A DNA stretch of 64,000 bases from Lepeophtheirus salmonis (lineage: Eukaryota > Arthropoda > Copepoda > Siphonostomatoida > Caligidae): assembly GCF_016086655.4 (NCBI RefSeq), contig NC_052131.2, positions 15,333,657 through 15,397,656 of the forward strand, given 5' to 3'. The translations under genes and the position numbers were made by a program. Shown piece by piece: positions 11,610 to 25,359 of this stretch; the first letter of the stretch is position 1, and each line of letters opens with the position of its first letter. The notes beneath the pieces are model-generated. The model did not search any database, had not been told where the DNA came from, and worked only from the letters and a program-made list of their open reading frames with translations.

Positions 11610-14600
11610 TAAATTTACTTGTATCAATTAAAGTAGTTTTGTAATTGATAGTTCTCGTGTTTAAATGAAATTAAAAAAAAAAAAAATACAGTTATAATAA
11701 TCAATTATGTTCGGAAAAAAAGCAGATGCCTTAAAAGGAGTTAGCACAAAAAGAAAAAAAAATGGTGCTTTATTTAAGAAGTTTTATGAACAATAAGACC
11801 CATTGGTTATTTTATTCAGTTGACATAATTTTGTAGGTACGTGATTAATTCAATAGCGCTAACCACCAGAGTTGAATAAGTGAATACAATTATTTGATTC
11901 TCTTTATCAATTCTCAAGACATTACGTAATTAAGAAATTTGCTCATCAAAAAGGTATTGAAGTAGGATTGCAACAGATTATAAAAATATATCTGCAAATA
12001 AAAAGCTCTTCAATCAAGCTTAAGAAATGTTTCAGTAGCTCTTCTGAGTCTTGTACCATAAATAGTGGGATAAAGGCAGTTAACATTGTCAAAATCCTCA
12101 TGAGCATTCATTTTTAATAAAATGTATTTTTGATGTCAACCTGCAATTTATAAGGGTTATTTTTTGATTATATCTCACGAGTTAGAAAATTAAAACGTGT
12201 TAGTGTGCAGCTATGTTGTCTATCACAGTTGCCAACATATACTTCTATTTTTAATATAAAATCAAGAGGATTTAGACACTTTCAGTATCTTGAATTATGA
12301 TTATTTGGCAATTTCTATAAAGAAAAAAAGATACAAACTTTCATCGTGATCATTATAAAATCATTAAGAGTTTACTTTTTGATAATCTATCTGTGTAGTC
12401 GTAATGAGAGGGAAAACATCGAAATAAAGATGAAATTGTTCCAATTAAAATTCATGATATATTTGGCTGATTGCAATGTTTAGAGAAGAACAAATCGTGA
12501 GGGTGTTTTTCATTCAGTTGTCTATTAAACATATACAAAAATTGTCTAGATATAATATAAATACGCTATACTCAACGTTTTCTCAGATACCAATCCTTTG
12601 ATATATAAAATACTTTATGATTGAAGGAACACAAAGTAAAAAATCCGCATAAAGTCAACTGTTTCTTCCCTTTTTGGTAGTACATTCATAGGAATGTATG
12701 GGAATGAAGAATTATCATCTGGACATTTCCTTTTTATAGGTACTCATAGAAAGCTGGCACCAACATTTTGGTTCTATTTAAATTTATTTCACATTAAAGT
12801 TTCAATAAATAGTTATATATATTAAGAGAGCCACCTAAAAACACTAACATTGAAATCTTCAATGATCTATCAAAAACAAAATCTAATCAAAAACTGGTTG
12901 CATCGAAATAGGAAGTTTCAAAATTACTTATTTACATTAACCTCCAAAAATTGTTGTTTTTTAAATAATTCGGATATATGAAAAATTTGGATATGGTCAG
13001 TCTTTCATCACTAAAATTGCAGTTTTTTTTTATCCAGATTGGAATGTATATTCAAAGAAAGTAACGTAGATATGTGATGCTGTAATTTTGAGTACCTACG
13101 TAAAGCCAACTTCAAGTAATAGAGTCAAAAATATAAAGAGTCGCAAATGTCCTCGTTCTCAATGCTACATTTATTGCTTATAATATGTTTGGAATGTGGA
13201 AATTGCCATACATATGTTTTTATTTTAAATTATCAAAGTAAATAAGGCAAGAAACGAGACAAAAAAATTACTGTAGAAGTTAAAAAAATAACTAATCGAG
13301 TTAATGGACATCAAGGAAATCCAAAGATGTCTATGGGGAAATTTAGAGTAATCAAAAATATAAATTCCACATATGAAAAAAGTAATTTTTTCTTCCATTC
13401 TAACTTATTCACTTTAATCAACTCTGTTATTGAACTCATCGACTCCAATATCGATGAACTGGACATATAAAATAGTTGTAACATATATGTTATGTTTTTA
13501 AAATAATTTTTCGTGAATTTTAGTTTCATTAATCAAAAAGTTGTAAATGTTTGAAGCAGAAAATCAATTCTTCAGCCAGTCATCTCAAATTTTGAAGAAG
13601 TTTAGTATAACAGTAGAATTTTACCTACAATTTCTAAATCTATTTTGGTTTTGTTTATGATCAAATAATTTAGATATAAATACCTTTTTTTTTCTCAATT
13701 TTTAACAACACTGTAGTGTATATCAAGTTTTAAACAGTATATCTCCTACAATGCAGCTCAATTTCAACAAACATAAAATTTCTGTAAATAAAATTGATAA
13801 AAAAAAGGTTTATTGAAAATTAATTATTTAATTAGCTCGTTTTTTGGCCATGATATGGTGTTGTTATATTTAACCCTTAGTTTGACTTTGTAAATCAAAT
13901 TGAATTTATTTTTTATTTCTAAATGTTATTTACAAGAATCTAAATATAGAAAGGATAAAATTATTTTATTTGGAGATATTTAAATTTGAATTGTAAATGC
14001 AATCTATTAATTAAATATTAGATTTTAAGTTGATATTTTTTATAATAGAGTATAATAAAATAAAGGAACTTAACTTTACCATTGTTTATCCAAAATCTAT
14101 CTTGATAGCATTCAGTTTGATGAAAAGTAATCAATAAATTAACTATCATATTTGCAAGAATGAAATATTTATGTCTAACTACCCTAACTTTCTCGTCCCT
14201 TGTAGATTGAAAAACTCAAATGTAATAACCTCGCTATTTGATTGGAATTTTCATTTGATTTAACTCAAAATCACTATTTTTTATCCGAATGAAGCTGTTG
14301 TTAATACAACTGTTATTTTTTAACGTAATTTAGTGAAGTTTCATTTTTATTGGAAATGGTTCCATTTGATATAATAAAATATCAACTATAAACCCTCAAG
14401 ATGGAGTTACCTTCAATTATGATGTAATTTATAACGTTGGTAAAAACGCTGTATGAATAAGAGTAAACCTCAATTAGGGAATTTAAAATGATCCGACTAA
14501 AGGCAATATAATAGGCTGAACAACCGTTATTTTTTCTCTTTTTTTTGTTGGCCGAATACGTTCTCTTTTTTGCATCCTGTCGAAGCGTCCGGATATTATT

Positions 14601-17600
14601 TATTAAATTTAAGAAATCTGCAGGTTTTTATAAGTTAAGTCGATTTTTTAAAAAGATTCAAAATGTAATGCATTCTACAAATAAAGAATGGCCTAAATAT
14701 TTTTGTTATCAATTCTAAACAAAAATCCAAATTTATTAATATTTTATTATATTATATTACTTTACTAATTTCATAATATACCCTAATTAAAACTGACACC
14801 CATAACAGATCGCATCTTTTTTTTTTTTTTTTGAATAAAAATACTTTCACGTTACAATACAATTAGAGTTGTTTAAAATACTATCTTTCGGGATATTAAA
14901 AAACCACAAAATTAGCTTGGTGACGTTTTATTAGACTAGCCTAATAAGTAGTTATTAGATGGCAAGCAAGTAAATAAACACAAATCCGACTCTGTATTTA
15001 GTAAATGCATAAAAAAGAATTAAATCGACGACAATTCTTATTTATTTTCCGAGTCCAACAAGGATTTAAACTTACAACTCCCAAATCAATAATCATCGTT
15101 ACTCATCGTTTCTCCAATCATGCACTTTATACGAAGATGCCATCTCCTCAAAGATAATATTATTGATGATAACATCTTTGAAAAAAAAGAAACACTGTTC
15201 ATTTTGCAATTACATTTGTCTCACACTCGTCCTACATCATACTTTTACAACTCGAAATAGAATCTATTTTTAAATCAATTCAGAGATAAAACTCGAAACA
15301 GTGTGTGCCTTAGGTAATATACATAATTTTGAGGAACAACGAGTAAAAAAACAACAACTTGAAGATATAAGACGTCATATAACTTTCCTTTTTATGACAA
15401 AGCAATCCTTTACCTACCAGTTATGTCTAAATAAATTATAATGAAAGCAGCAAGATAGAAGAAATGAATGAAAAAAAAATACTTAAGAGTTCTACCTAAT
15501 GAAAAAAACCAACTATTTATATAAACAAATATTAGATATAAATATATAATAATAAATCTTTTGAGACAGGTAAAGGGTTGTCTTTTTCTAACCTTTAGAT
15601 ATACATATAGATATATATGTTTTTTTTCTTTCTTGGTGCATAAATCAAAAGTTATTTAAACGCATTTATCTTCTTTCATTTTATTAGATCCATCATATGC
15701 AAATTTCTAGGCCTATTTTCTTAATCCTATTTACTCAGTACTAATTGAACTTGCTATCTTAATTATTAGTTTTAATTTATGATGAAATAAATAGATGAGA
15801 CAAAAAAGTAGAGAATATTGTAGGGAAATTTGGAAATATGCATACGAAAAAAAATTATAATTTAACGTTAGATTTAAATCAGCCGATTGAATTTCTGTTT
15901 TTAAGGTCAAATGGACATAAAAATACCATTTTGTTTATTAATAATGGTAAAATATATATTTTAAAGAAAAAAAGAATATCTCACATTTATATTTGAACCT
16001 AAATGCCCTTTGATAAAATTAAAAAATACCTTATTTTGTATTTATGATGGCTCACAACAGCATGTGGTTATATCAAATAGCTACACTTAATTTAGAGCAT
16101 TACAAGAAAGATGCATTTTAAAACAAAGTAAAATACATAACAGTTACACTTGGAGAGAAAGGTACGTTGCATGGCCACTCTGAAAATGTCCTACCATCTT
16201 TATTTTCAAACTCTGAGCAAATAAATATGAAATTCACAATATCAAAAATTATAGGTAGAATTATGAAATGAACATTCAATTTGTAATATAAATTGTTCAT
16301 ACCAGTCACCCAAATACAACATGAATTCTTGTATTAAGCAACTCCAGATTTGTAACAACGCTACTGTGCCTTTTATCACGGCAGTTTTTCCTCAAAGTCA
16401 ACTATTTTTAATTGTCTCTTTCAGCCTTTGTGAGCCGTCAAAGGAGTAAAGAAGTTTATTTGTTAGAGAAAAAAGATGGCTATATCTGATAAAAATTGAA
16501 ATCCTGATTTATGAAATTATGAAGCAATTAGCATAGAGGCAGTTATTCATAAATAATTATTTTTTGAAAGATTATTTAACAAAAATATTTTTCATGTTAA
16601 ACATATTAAACCTACTGATTAAGGAGGATAAATATATATAATATCGTAATAAAATAATTATTTATTAAAAAATGCTCAAACACTGAATTTAAAGAAAAAT
16701 TAAATTCAGTTTTAGCTCTAATTTTCGGATTCAAGAGCTGAGAAATATAATTCTGAATTTACGGCCAAAATCACGTATAGAGGCTTGAAAAAGCTATTTT
16801 TGGGGTTGGGGTGGACTGTGTTTACAGTCAATATTCATTAGAAAAGTTGGGCAACTTTGAATTGATCCTTTTCATAAATGAGTTAAACTAATCACATACT
16901 GTCTGGCAGCAATTGTTATTTTAGTGTACTAAGTATAGTAAATATTATGTATATTGTCTTTTATCTGGGAACGTACTAATGTTCCATTAGGTGTATGATC
17001 ATTGTACTTTACCGGCATACCAGATATACTTGCTTGTAGGGCTGTAACATTGTTAGACATACATGTACTAATTACTCTCTTATCAGTGATTGCTTTAGGT
17101 AAGTAAAAATCATACTTTATTTACTTTTTTATAAAAATATGACTTTCATTTAATCTAGAATAAGTTCGGAACCCGTTGAATTCTAATAGTTATTTTTCAA
17201 CCAAATTGCAGCTGAGTATATATAACTTAAAAATGTAATTTATTTTTTTTCCACTCCGCTCTGCCACATGCCTAAAATTGGCATTGAAACATTTGTGATG
17301 TAAACTACTGCGAACTATTTTTTGAGTGGCTATGTGTAAATCAATATTTATTTCTTTTAAAAGCATAAAATTTACTCCTGTGGTTGTTTTGGCAGTTTAT
17401 TCACTTTGATATCCCATAGTATGAGTTTCATATCAGTAATTAAGTGATAATTTTATAATATTTGAAACTTAAGGGCTATGAACCAAAAACTGAAAATACT
17501 CACATTTGACCTCTCCTTAACTATTTCCTTATATAAAGTTCTAAATAATTAAATTTTTAGCAATATTTACTTTAAGAACTTTCCCCTTGTTAAAATTAGA

Positions 17601-18138
17601 AATATACCTTATCAGCCGGTACGGTGATATATTAAATATATACAAAGAAAAGAAATTTTTACAAAAAGAACATTAAAATATAAAAAAAGATTGACTAAAC
17701 AATAAATTTATTTTAATAGTTCATTAGAAGGTGTGTCTTTTTTCTAAAAAAGGACATTAAAAAAATTGAAATATTATTTCCTAAAAAAAAAAAGTAATTC
17801 GATAAAGATAAATAAAAATATGTTATATAAAAGCCACATATTTTTTCCATTTAAATAAGGTCTTTGCAATAAATATTTATCAAATATTAATAAAAGAAAG
17901 AAAAAAAAAGCTAGAAATTGTAACTTTGTATCAGACCCGCTCACACCAAAATAGTCCCTCACTATCAGAACCTCTTTGGTTTAAGTTTAAGCATTATATA
18001 ATATATAAAAGTTGTTAAATATTTTGTGTTCATTAGATTGATTATTTAATATATTTTTATGAATTCAGATGAAATCCCTTATGTATATTTATACAAGAAA
18101 TAATATTTGTTTCAAAAGTGTATCTTTCAGTAACATGT
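11610..18138. other. Long AT-rich stretch without a recognisable gene
   Basis: About 6.5 kb with no coding or transposon signature that I can support. All ORFs are short and of A/T-biased composition. Poly-T runs occur (for example 14817-14832). Confidence 0.5.
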
Positions 18139-19350
18139 TTAAATAAATATATACATATCTATATATGTATTAAATATAAATATTTGTGTGTGTGTCCAGG
18201 AATCACGCCCATGCCAATGAATGGATGATGCAGAATTTTTATGTGAGATGAAGCTTTTGCAGCTTGTAGTAGCATGTTCTATTACTCGATTTTTTGCATT
18301 TTGGCTTTTCGAAGAGAGTCCGAATAACAATAAAGGGAGACAACCGCTCCGTAATCTTTGGAACATTCAGTGTGACAAACTATCTTATAATTTTGAGAGT
18401 CAGACAACATACAAAAGCGTGAATCGTCGAATTAAACATTTTACCACAATCCTTACAGGGAGTGTTAAAATAAATACAATCTGATGAAATTCAAAATTGG
18501 GTCGTAAATTTTTTCCTTTCCTTTATGCCCGAGATTGAGACCATAATTATATTTTTACATTTACAAGATAACTGGAGTAAGTCCCGAAAATACTCATAAA
18601 TTCATGTGGCTTTTGCTTCTGTTTGAGAGGAATCCTTCATTAACAGTTGCCACGGAATTGATGGTAAATGATTTAATGCTTCTCTTTTAAGTGGGAAGAT
18701 AAATTTTCCGTAAATAAACACTGAACCATAGCGACGAATATCGTGAATTGTAATGATTTTTCTCGATAAAGCCTCAAATTCTAGCATTTGCGGGTCTTCT
18801 ATATTTTAAAGAATTTTTTTTTGTCAATTCTTGAGGAAGATGTGACATTCGGAGTACCTTTCTAAATAATTCTCTAGCTAGGTGCCACGGATGAGGAATG
18901 CATCCTAATCACATTATTACTCCCATCCGTACCTAACATCAACCAATTATATATCAGGGTAGAAGAAATGGACGAACACCATTTGGTCTCCCCATTAATC
19001 GTTAGATAAGTAAATATTTTTTTTGGTATGATTCTCGACTCCTATTTTTTAAGGTCTTTCCAGAGCTGGTACGTATCTCCAGTGAAATGACTTCTCCACC
19101 CAACAGTTTTATTTGTCAATGGCCTTTTCTACCAACCAAGGGATATATGTTGCCTTATACAGAACCTTTGAATCAATTTGAGTGTTCTTTTGGATATTGA
19201 AATTTCTCCACACTGGAATAGACCTCATTATATAGTTATGAAGATGTGACCAGTTTGAAGTAGAAGCTCCTAGACTACTCCAATCAATTCCTAGTATTTC
19301 AATTACTTCCTTGATTGAACAATCTCCAATCTTACAATCCCCGCGGGGAA
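18139..19350 (-). pseudogene. LINE ORF2 3' half remnant (L1/Tx1-like)
   Basis: Read on the minus strand, the first segment (about 19343-19110) gives IEILGIDWSSLGASTSNW and later VLYKATYIPWLVEKA. The same block occurs in the 56-kb LINE as IEILGIGWDRNGATLSSW, so both come from one family; this is the region after the YADD palm motif. The middle (18787-18602) is one open frame, MLEFEALSRKIITIHDIRRY and onward. Near 18460-18441 the frame reads CKDCGK, also present in the 56-kb copy (57411-57431), followed by a Cys/His-rich stretch typical of LINE C-terminal domains. Stops and frameshifts separate the segments. The + strand ORF at 18221-18484 is a shadow. Confidence 0.65.
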
Positions 19351-19708
19351 CCCATAAACCAATAAGAAGAAGGGAAATAATTAATTTTAATTTCTCCAGG
19401 ACTAACCTAATTTAGTAATTATGAAGATCAAATAAGACAAATCTAACTGTCTTATACATAAGCAAGATTAAATAAACAAAAGTATTTCTTTCAACTTGTT
19501 TGGATAATAATTTTATCTCCATTTAGAAATACTTTTATAATCCTCAAAAGAAATCTAGAACAATGAATAAGAATCCAAGAATAATTTTTGATGAATGAAA
19601 GAATAGAGATAATTAGGAAAGTAATCATGATTGATTAAAAAGTTCCCATTATGTAATCTTGAGACTTGTATTATATTTATGTTTGCTACAAGAATAAAAC
19701 ATATTATG
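19351..19708. other. AT-rich spacer
   Basis: Nothing recognisable beyond the boundary of the LINE remnant. It lies just upstream of the tRNA-like unit. Confidence 0.4.
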
Positions 19709-19790
19709 GAGCGACGTAGCTCAGTGTACAACGTGCTTGGGATTTTTTCTTTTGAGCTCAATGTGTGTAGGATTGATTCACGGTAGCTTC
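19709..19790 (+). repeat. tRNA-like unit, probable SINE head
   Basis: An A-box-like word TAGCTCAGTGT lies at 19717-19727 and a B-box-like word GGATTGATTC at about 19770, spaced as in a tRNA with a long variable arm. The outer GGAGCGA (19709-19715) and TAGCTTC (19784-19790) could pair at six of seven positions, as an acceptor stem does. The T stem does not pair well, so it is unlikely to be a working tRNA. A tRNA-derived SINE head or a tRNA pseudogene fits best. Confidence 0.5.
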
Positions 19791-19871
19791 TAGAAAAGGA
19801 TATATAAATTAACTATATGGACTAAAAATACATTTTTTATGTCAGATGGAGTAATTGCAATACCTTAATGT

Positions 19872-20617
19872 TTACTTATACTTGATCAGTGCAACTCCAT
19901 CTGAGTTGTCCCACACCTCCGTAATCTTGGCCTTCAGGGCGTTGACATTCGGGTGAGAAATCTTGTTTGTCTTGCCCTCTAAGGCACACCAAACAGCAAA
20001 GTCCAGGGGGTTTACTTCGGGTGAGGAAGAAGTCCAGAATTTTGGTGGACAGAAGGCAACCATGTTCTCCCTGCAGAAATGCTGTACCTTCTTGGACGTC
20101 TGTGTCGGGACACCCTCTTGCGAAAACACATAGTTTTTCCTAGGGAACATGCTCTTCAACCATGGCTAGACATGGTAAAGGGTTTTCAAATACAAGGCGT
20201 TATTTTGATATTCAAAGAAAAATGGCATTTTTTGAGATAAATGGTAAGATGTTTTGTTCAATGTAAAAAGGAAGGTATGCCATTAATAATGGAAAACAAT
20301 ATTAGCAAAATGGCCGCCACAGCTACGCTTACATGACCGTATCCTTTTATTAAATTTTCCATCACCAAATTCTCCTGTTCAAAACAGTGTCTACTGTGAA
20401 GATATTCTTGTTGGAGGTCCACTTGTGCTAGGAGGAGATGGCACATCGTTTTGCTTGTTGCTCGGACATTTTTGATCGCACAAAAACAAAACATATATTA
20501 AATTGTAATTTTGTCAGTTCTTTCGAATGGCGCCAAGTACTAAACTGTTTGACTTTTAGAACTGAGGCTAGACAGCCTCGAAAGGATTCTAATTTTTGAG
20601 TCATCCCCCTGTAATAT
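19872..20617 (-). pseudogene. Internally deleted mariner-like element
   Basis: On the minus strand the catalytic part (20159-19872) reads NYVFSQEGVPTQTSKKVQHF (family form YVFQQDGAPAHTSKK), PPKFWTSSSPEVNPLDFAVW (family SPDLNPLDYAVW) and then KISHPNVNALKAKITEVWDN, the standard end of an IS630/mariner DDE domain. The catalytic Asp of QDG is Glu and the one of SPDLNP is replaced. Upstream (20480-20400) a start-like MSEQQAKRCAIS runs almost straight into KNIFTVDTVLNRR, a mid-protein block, so the DNA-binding domain has been deleted. The left end may be the CAGGGGGATGACTC word (minus strand) near 20610; I could not find its partner. Confidence 0.8.
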
Positions 20618-21839
20618 AGGTGATTTTTAACGAGACGTAGAATAACGTAAAATTCAGTCACTTATGTATCTAAGGGCTAAAGAATAAGAAACTATTTTAT
20701 CTGCATATATTGAATAATTAACATAGCTGGGATGTAACATTTGTCAATTGACAGGGGCTGCACAATAGGGAGAAAATGGACAGGGGCCCTCTACTTTGTT
20801 AGAATTTACAAAAAAATAAAAATAATCAAAGAATGAAATGGGTGGTTTTTTTCTAAATTACACTTATTCCCCTCGCCCAACACTTGGTCAAATAAAATAA
20901 ATTTTGTGATCGTGCCAAATAAGTATGAAACGCAATCAAAAGACTGTATTTCAATAATATTTTCCACGCCCTCAAAAAATCTGTCACTTTTGTGTCATAT
21001 TTAATTAAAATGATTTTTTTTAATTTTTTAAATATTTGTTTTGACAAAGGGATTTTTAATATTTCATTTAATGATATTTCCAATAAATTATAGTCCTACC
21101 ATCATTGAGGAATATGGAAGAACCATTTCCTAATTTTTGTTTTGTATTTAATAACTGAATAAATAAAAATTGCATGTTCGCGTATGAAAAGATAAACTTA
21201 CATATTTTGTCTGATTTATGACCATAATGAATCGTTCAAAAATGTTATATATTTATACAATAATAAATGCATGCAGATTTACATTATTTTTTTGAACTAC
21301 AATGGCTATAAAGGATCTTGATAAATATTTTCATCATAACGTAGATACTATCCCATATTTGCTGTAATTTTCACCTTGTGATTCATTTGAGTTGACCGAC
21401 TACATCCTTCTTTTATTATTTATCAGATTAAAAATATTTTGGAAGGATTGGTGGTTTTACTAAAATACGAAAATATATATCAAAAACTAAGGAGCAAATA
21501 AATATATTTGATTTATTAAGTATCTTGGCTCCATTATAAAATAATGTATTACAAATCTATTTGACCATTTTATATAAATATGGAAAAAGTTTTGATTGCC
21601 AAAATAGAAATGCTTATAACTTTACTTCTAGAGATCCTATTTAAATTTTGAAATCTCAAAACCTTATCAAACAGTTTATACCTTTGTTTCTTTATATATA
21701 TATATATAAAAGAGGTGAAGTATAAGGAAATCGATTATTTTTCCAATAAATGGCTCTAGTAATGTGTACCTTGTGCAATAAAGTGCAATCGGTGTACGCT
21801 TGTTGGCGTTAGATAAAATTTTGTTTCTAAAAAAAAACT
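20618..21839. other. AT-rich gene-free stretch
   Basis: No gene visible. An (AT)n run occurs near 21696-21710. From about 21770 the sequence resembles the 5' UTR of the mariner remnant that follows. Confidence 0.45.
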
Positions 21840-21894
21840 TTTTAGAGAGTTTTAGGATTTTCGACTCAGTATTGTTTCAGTGCGCGTCAAAGAT

Positions 21895-22187
21895 GGACAC
21901 CAACAAAGAGAAAATACAACATATTTTATAGCTTTTCTTCAATAAAGGCAATAATACAAGCCAGGGGACTGAAAATGTTAGTCCTGGTATTGTAACAGCA
22001 ATTTTAGTTTCTTCTATTCCATTGCAGTAATTTTGATGTCCAAGATGCAAGACGTATTGTCGAAAATGTAGATAAAATAATCAAAATCCTCGAGTCTGAC
22101 CCTTATGAATGCTCTATTTTGATTGCCAAGGGCATAAACAATAATATGGAAAAAAGACAAATAAATCAATTTAAAAAAAAAATATGA
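21895..22187 (+). pseudogene. mariner transposase N-terminal remnant
   Basis: A start codon at 21895 opens MDTNKEKIQHIL, then stop, then FFNKGNNTSQGTENV, matching the start of mariner transposases (helix-turn-helix; 'FFxxGxNASQAAxxICxVYG'). A second frame then reads NFDVQDARRIVENVDKIIKI followed by LESD, equal to the conserved linker 'FDVxDAPRxGRPxxxxxDKI' between the two HTH motifs, here with the GRP lost. It ends at 22187 with no catalytic domain. The 5' flank (CTCAGTATTGTTTCAGTGCG, 21868-21887) looks like the element's leader. Stops and frameshifts make it a pseudogene; it is a 5' fragment of a 1.3-kb element. Confidence 0.75.
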
Positions 22188-23169
22188 TTTTACTGCAATA
22201 ATAATTAGTATAAATATTAATTAATGTGCACCAAATAGTGGTTTTGTTTGTTGTAGCTAGTGAGCGCTCTAGAGACTAACATACTCATAAATCTTCACAT
22301 GATATAATTTTTTCCTCAAAACACTTATTCTTTCATTCTTGAGAAGAGAACACATATGAAAGGATATACGTACTGAGTATAGTTACTTGTGAGGATTTCT
22401 TTGGGAATATCTTCTTATTAAAGCAAAGTCTGTGTTTAAGTCGACACCTAATTACTCAGAGAATTGTCGGATTCTACTCCTAGTTCGACAATATTAATAC
22501 AATTTTCGTTATTTTTCAAAACATCTCGTAGATGTATGTATATCCATATGTAAATAAGGTATCTTTGTTATTAATACATAATTATCCACACATGCTGCAT
22601 ATATACAAAGTATGCTCCTAGATATAATTTTTGTATAGATGAAAGGAAGTCAAGTTCTATTAAGTGCTTTAATTTAGTCTTTCTCATTTTTTTCATTTTA
22701 AATGAACAAATATAATTAATTATACGTAAACACACACAGCTGAAACTTTTGAAATGTAGAGATCTAAGACTTATATAGAATATGTATTTAATTCACCTTT
22801 TGGATTATCTTCTTTTTGTTCAAAGTATGAAAAATTAAATTGTTCTTTCATACATTTAACTAGGATTTTACAAGAGAAACAGATACTTACAGCAGGTTTG
22901 TAAGCAAGATGAAAGTCAATTCTTTATTAAAACGGATTTGGGTTTAGACTGTATGTAAGATAACTAAATTTTATATTTTTATTTACTTTTTGAAATTAGC
23001 TCTCGTAGTATTTAAGTAAAATAATATTTACAATATTATAAATGTTATTTATATTTTTATATTTTTTACTTTTGCATTTGACTTGCAAGGACAATCTTCT
23101 ACTAAATTAAGATAAGAAACCTTGAAATGGATTGAAACACGTAAATAAATTACAAGAAACCCACACCAC
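22188..23169. other. AT-rich stretch with one short repeat copy
   Basis: No gene. Around 22335-22500 there is a copy of the short dispersed repeat seen at 4359 (shared ATTCTTGAGAAGAGAACA), with a GAGTAGAAT word in reverse orientation near 22475. Confidence 0.4.
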
Positions 23170-23517
23170 CTTCTGATACATAGCATGAAAGCCAAGAGGC
23201 TCAAGATATTCAAGAAAATCCTCACATGAACCAAGGCAAATGGGTCGATTGTGAAAATTTTCTCGGACAAGGAGATTTTCCCACTTGATCAATTTCACAA
23301 CCACCGAAACAACCTCTGGCTTGAAGAAATAAAAGAAGAGGCTCAAAGGGGTTACCATACCCAATATCCAGCCCAAAAAATGGTCCTCACCGTTGTGTCC
23401 TCTGGTGGACAGAAGATGCCTCCATTCTTTTTCCAGGCTGGGCTTAAAGCCTCCCGGGACTCCTATTATAAAGTGCTTGGGTACACCATCTTTCCATGGC
23501 TGATGACCAACTATTAA
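23170..23517 (+). pseudogene. mariner transposase central fragment
   Basis: The frame reads KAKRLKIFKKIL, stop, then a continuous 88-codon part with KIFSDKEIFPLDQFHNHRNN, which is the first catalytic Asp block ('IFSDEKIFTVDQxxNRRNDRW'). It continues with HTQYPAQKMVLTVVSSGGQK and MPPFFFQAGLKASRDSYYKV, ending TIFPWL. The first Asp (FSD) is preserved. The protein breaks off after PWL, just where the 19.9-kb fragment begins, so the two are different pieces of the same family, not one split copy, since they lie on opposite strands. The minus-strand ORFs over this stretch are shadows. Confidence 0.8.
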
Positions 23518-25359
23518 AAATATTAATTATATTTCTCAGCGACGCCCCTGAGTGTTGAGTTAAGTTCATGTCACCTGGTGCACCATATCTGTTGGCTTTC
23601 AAATGTGATAAGTAGTCTCAAGAGTTGGATATTTAGATTATAATTCATATTGATTCCAAGGGAAGAACGAGGATTACCTGATGTTTGTGTTTTCATTGCA
23701 AGAGTTTATATCAACTTGGGTCAATGCATCTCAGACGTCCAATTCTCCTTTGAACTATCCCAGTCTATTGAATTTTTTAATCGAATATTCTTCAATTAAT
23801 GGACATATTTCCAAATATCTTGAATATTATCCTAACATTTAGGGTATTTATCGGAGGAACTCGTTGGACTCCCTTTCTTCGATGATTTATTAAAGTTTAA
23901 CTACAAAAATAAAAATGCTTAGTTCTGTCGAAGTTAAGCACAGGAAGCAAAAAAACTTGACCAATGAAAGAGGAGTTGAATATAGTGGGTTAATAAAAAT
24001 TGACGAGTCACTACTTTACTGTCTTCTACAAATCGTGGAAGACCATCGAAGGATCTACACTATAAGAAAATTCTTACCAAAAGTCATTCGCATTTTTATT
24101 AAACTTACAATAAGAAAGCAGAAATTATTTTTTGTATGTATGATATTATAAAAAAGTATAAATATACTGGGTTGAAAATGATTTACATACTTAAAAATTA
24201 AATAATTTGAACTAAATAAATCTTTTGTTTAAATAGGTAAATATAAATAAAGTAAGTGCTTGTTAATTTATTTGATATATCATCAAGAAAAAAAAAAAAA
24301 AGTACCCGCATGATATATTTTTTGTAGGTACTATCTTCGACTAGGGTTACCTAGATTCTTATTTCTGGTTTTATGTGTTAAAATTGAATTATAATGGTCA
24401 TTTTTTATAAAATATTAATTAAAAGGTCACTTTGGCCATGGCTATAACAAATTTCAATTTTGTGCTGAATTTAATGTGATTTAAAAGTAATTTTAAATTA
24501 TCATATTCATCAGTCAAAGAGTTGGGTTGCAATATGCTAAATAAATAAAAAAAGAGTAATGAGCTATTTTTCAAACAACTTCAATTGAAGTTATTTTGAA
24601 TACATAAATATTATTTTTGTTGAAATAATTATAAAATATATTTTGTTGTAAATTTAGTATGCTTAATGCATTGTTTTTTACAAAAAAACAACTATAATTT
24701 GAAGTATATGAACAGAATTAATAAAATACTCAGTTTTTTCCTTAAAAATATAAATTTTCAAAAAATTAAAGCCGTTAAGATACCTCTAAATATTTTTCAA
24801 AACTGTTGAAACTTTTCTTAAATGTTTTTCGTACAATTATAAACCATTTTTTAACCATAGCAATATACTTTTCCATAAAAGATGATCACCCTAGTCCTTG
24901 TTTACATTATTTTTTATGCCAATTATTGAAAATATAAAATTATTGATGTATTTCTAAATCCATCTCTTGAGTATACGTTTTGCTGCCTTACCCTGTACAT
25001 AAATTCAATATTTTCCTTGCCCTAATGCTATTTTAAATGTAAAAGGTTCCTCTTTTCATACGGGCAGCTGATACTAACAAGTGTCTTAATTTAAGCGTAT
25101 CATATGTCTCGATACCGCCTTTTACCATTGATCTTTTTTTCCTTAAAACATTTAAAACCCAATCATACAATGAAAAAATATCTCAAACTTCATATTATGT
25201 TCAGAATACTTTTGATTTCATTATCGTAGCGATATGCTCAAAGTGATTTCATAAATGCTGCCTTGAAATGAAATAGTAAATTAATAACAGTTTATTCATT
25301 CTCTCTCATATTTAGGACTCGAAAGCATATCAATGAGATTATAGGTATCTCTCAGGGTT
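23518..25359. other. AT-rich gene-free stretch
   Basis: No gene is supported. A GACGCCCCTGAG word at about 23541 could be a stray end of the GGGGCGTC repeat family. The 78-codon ORF at 23915-24151 has no recognisable motif. Confidence 0.45.
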
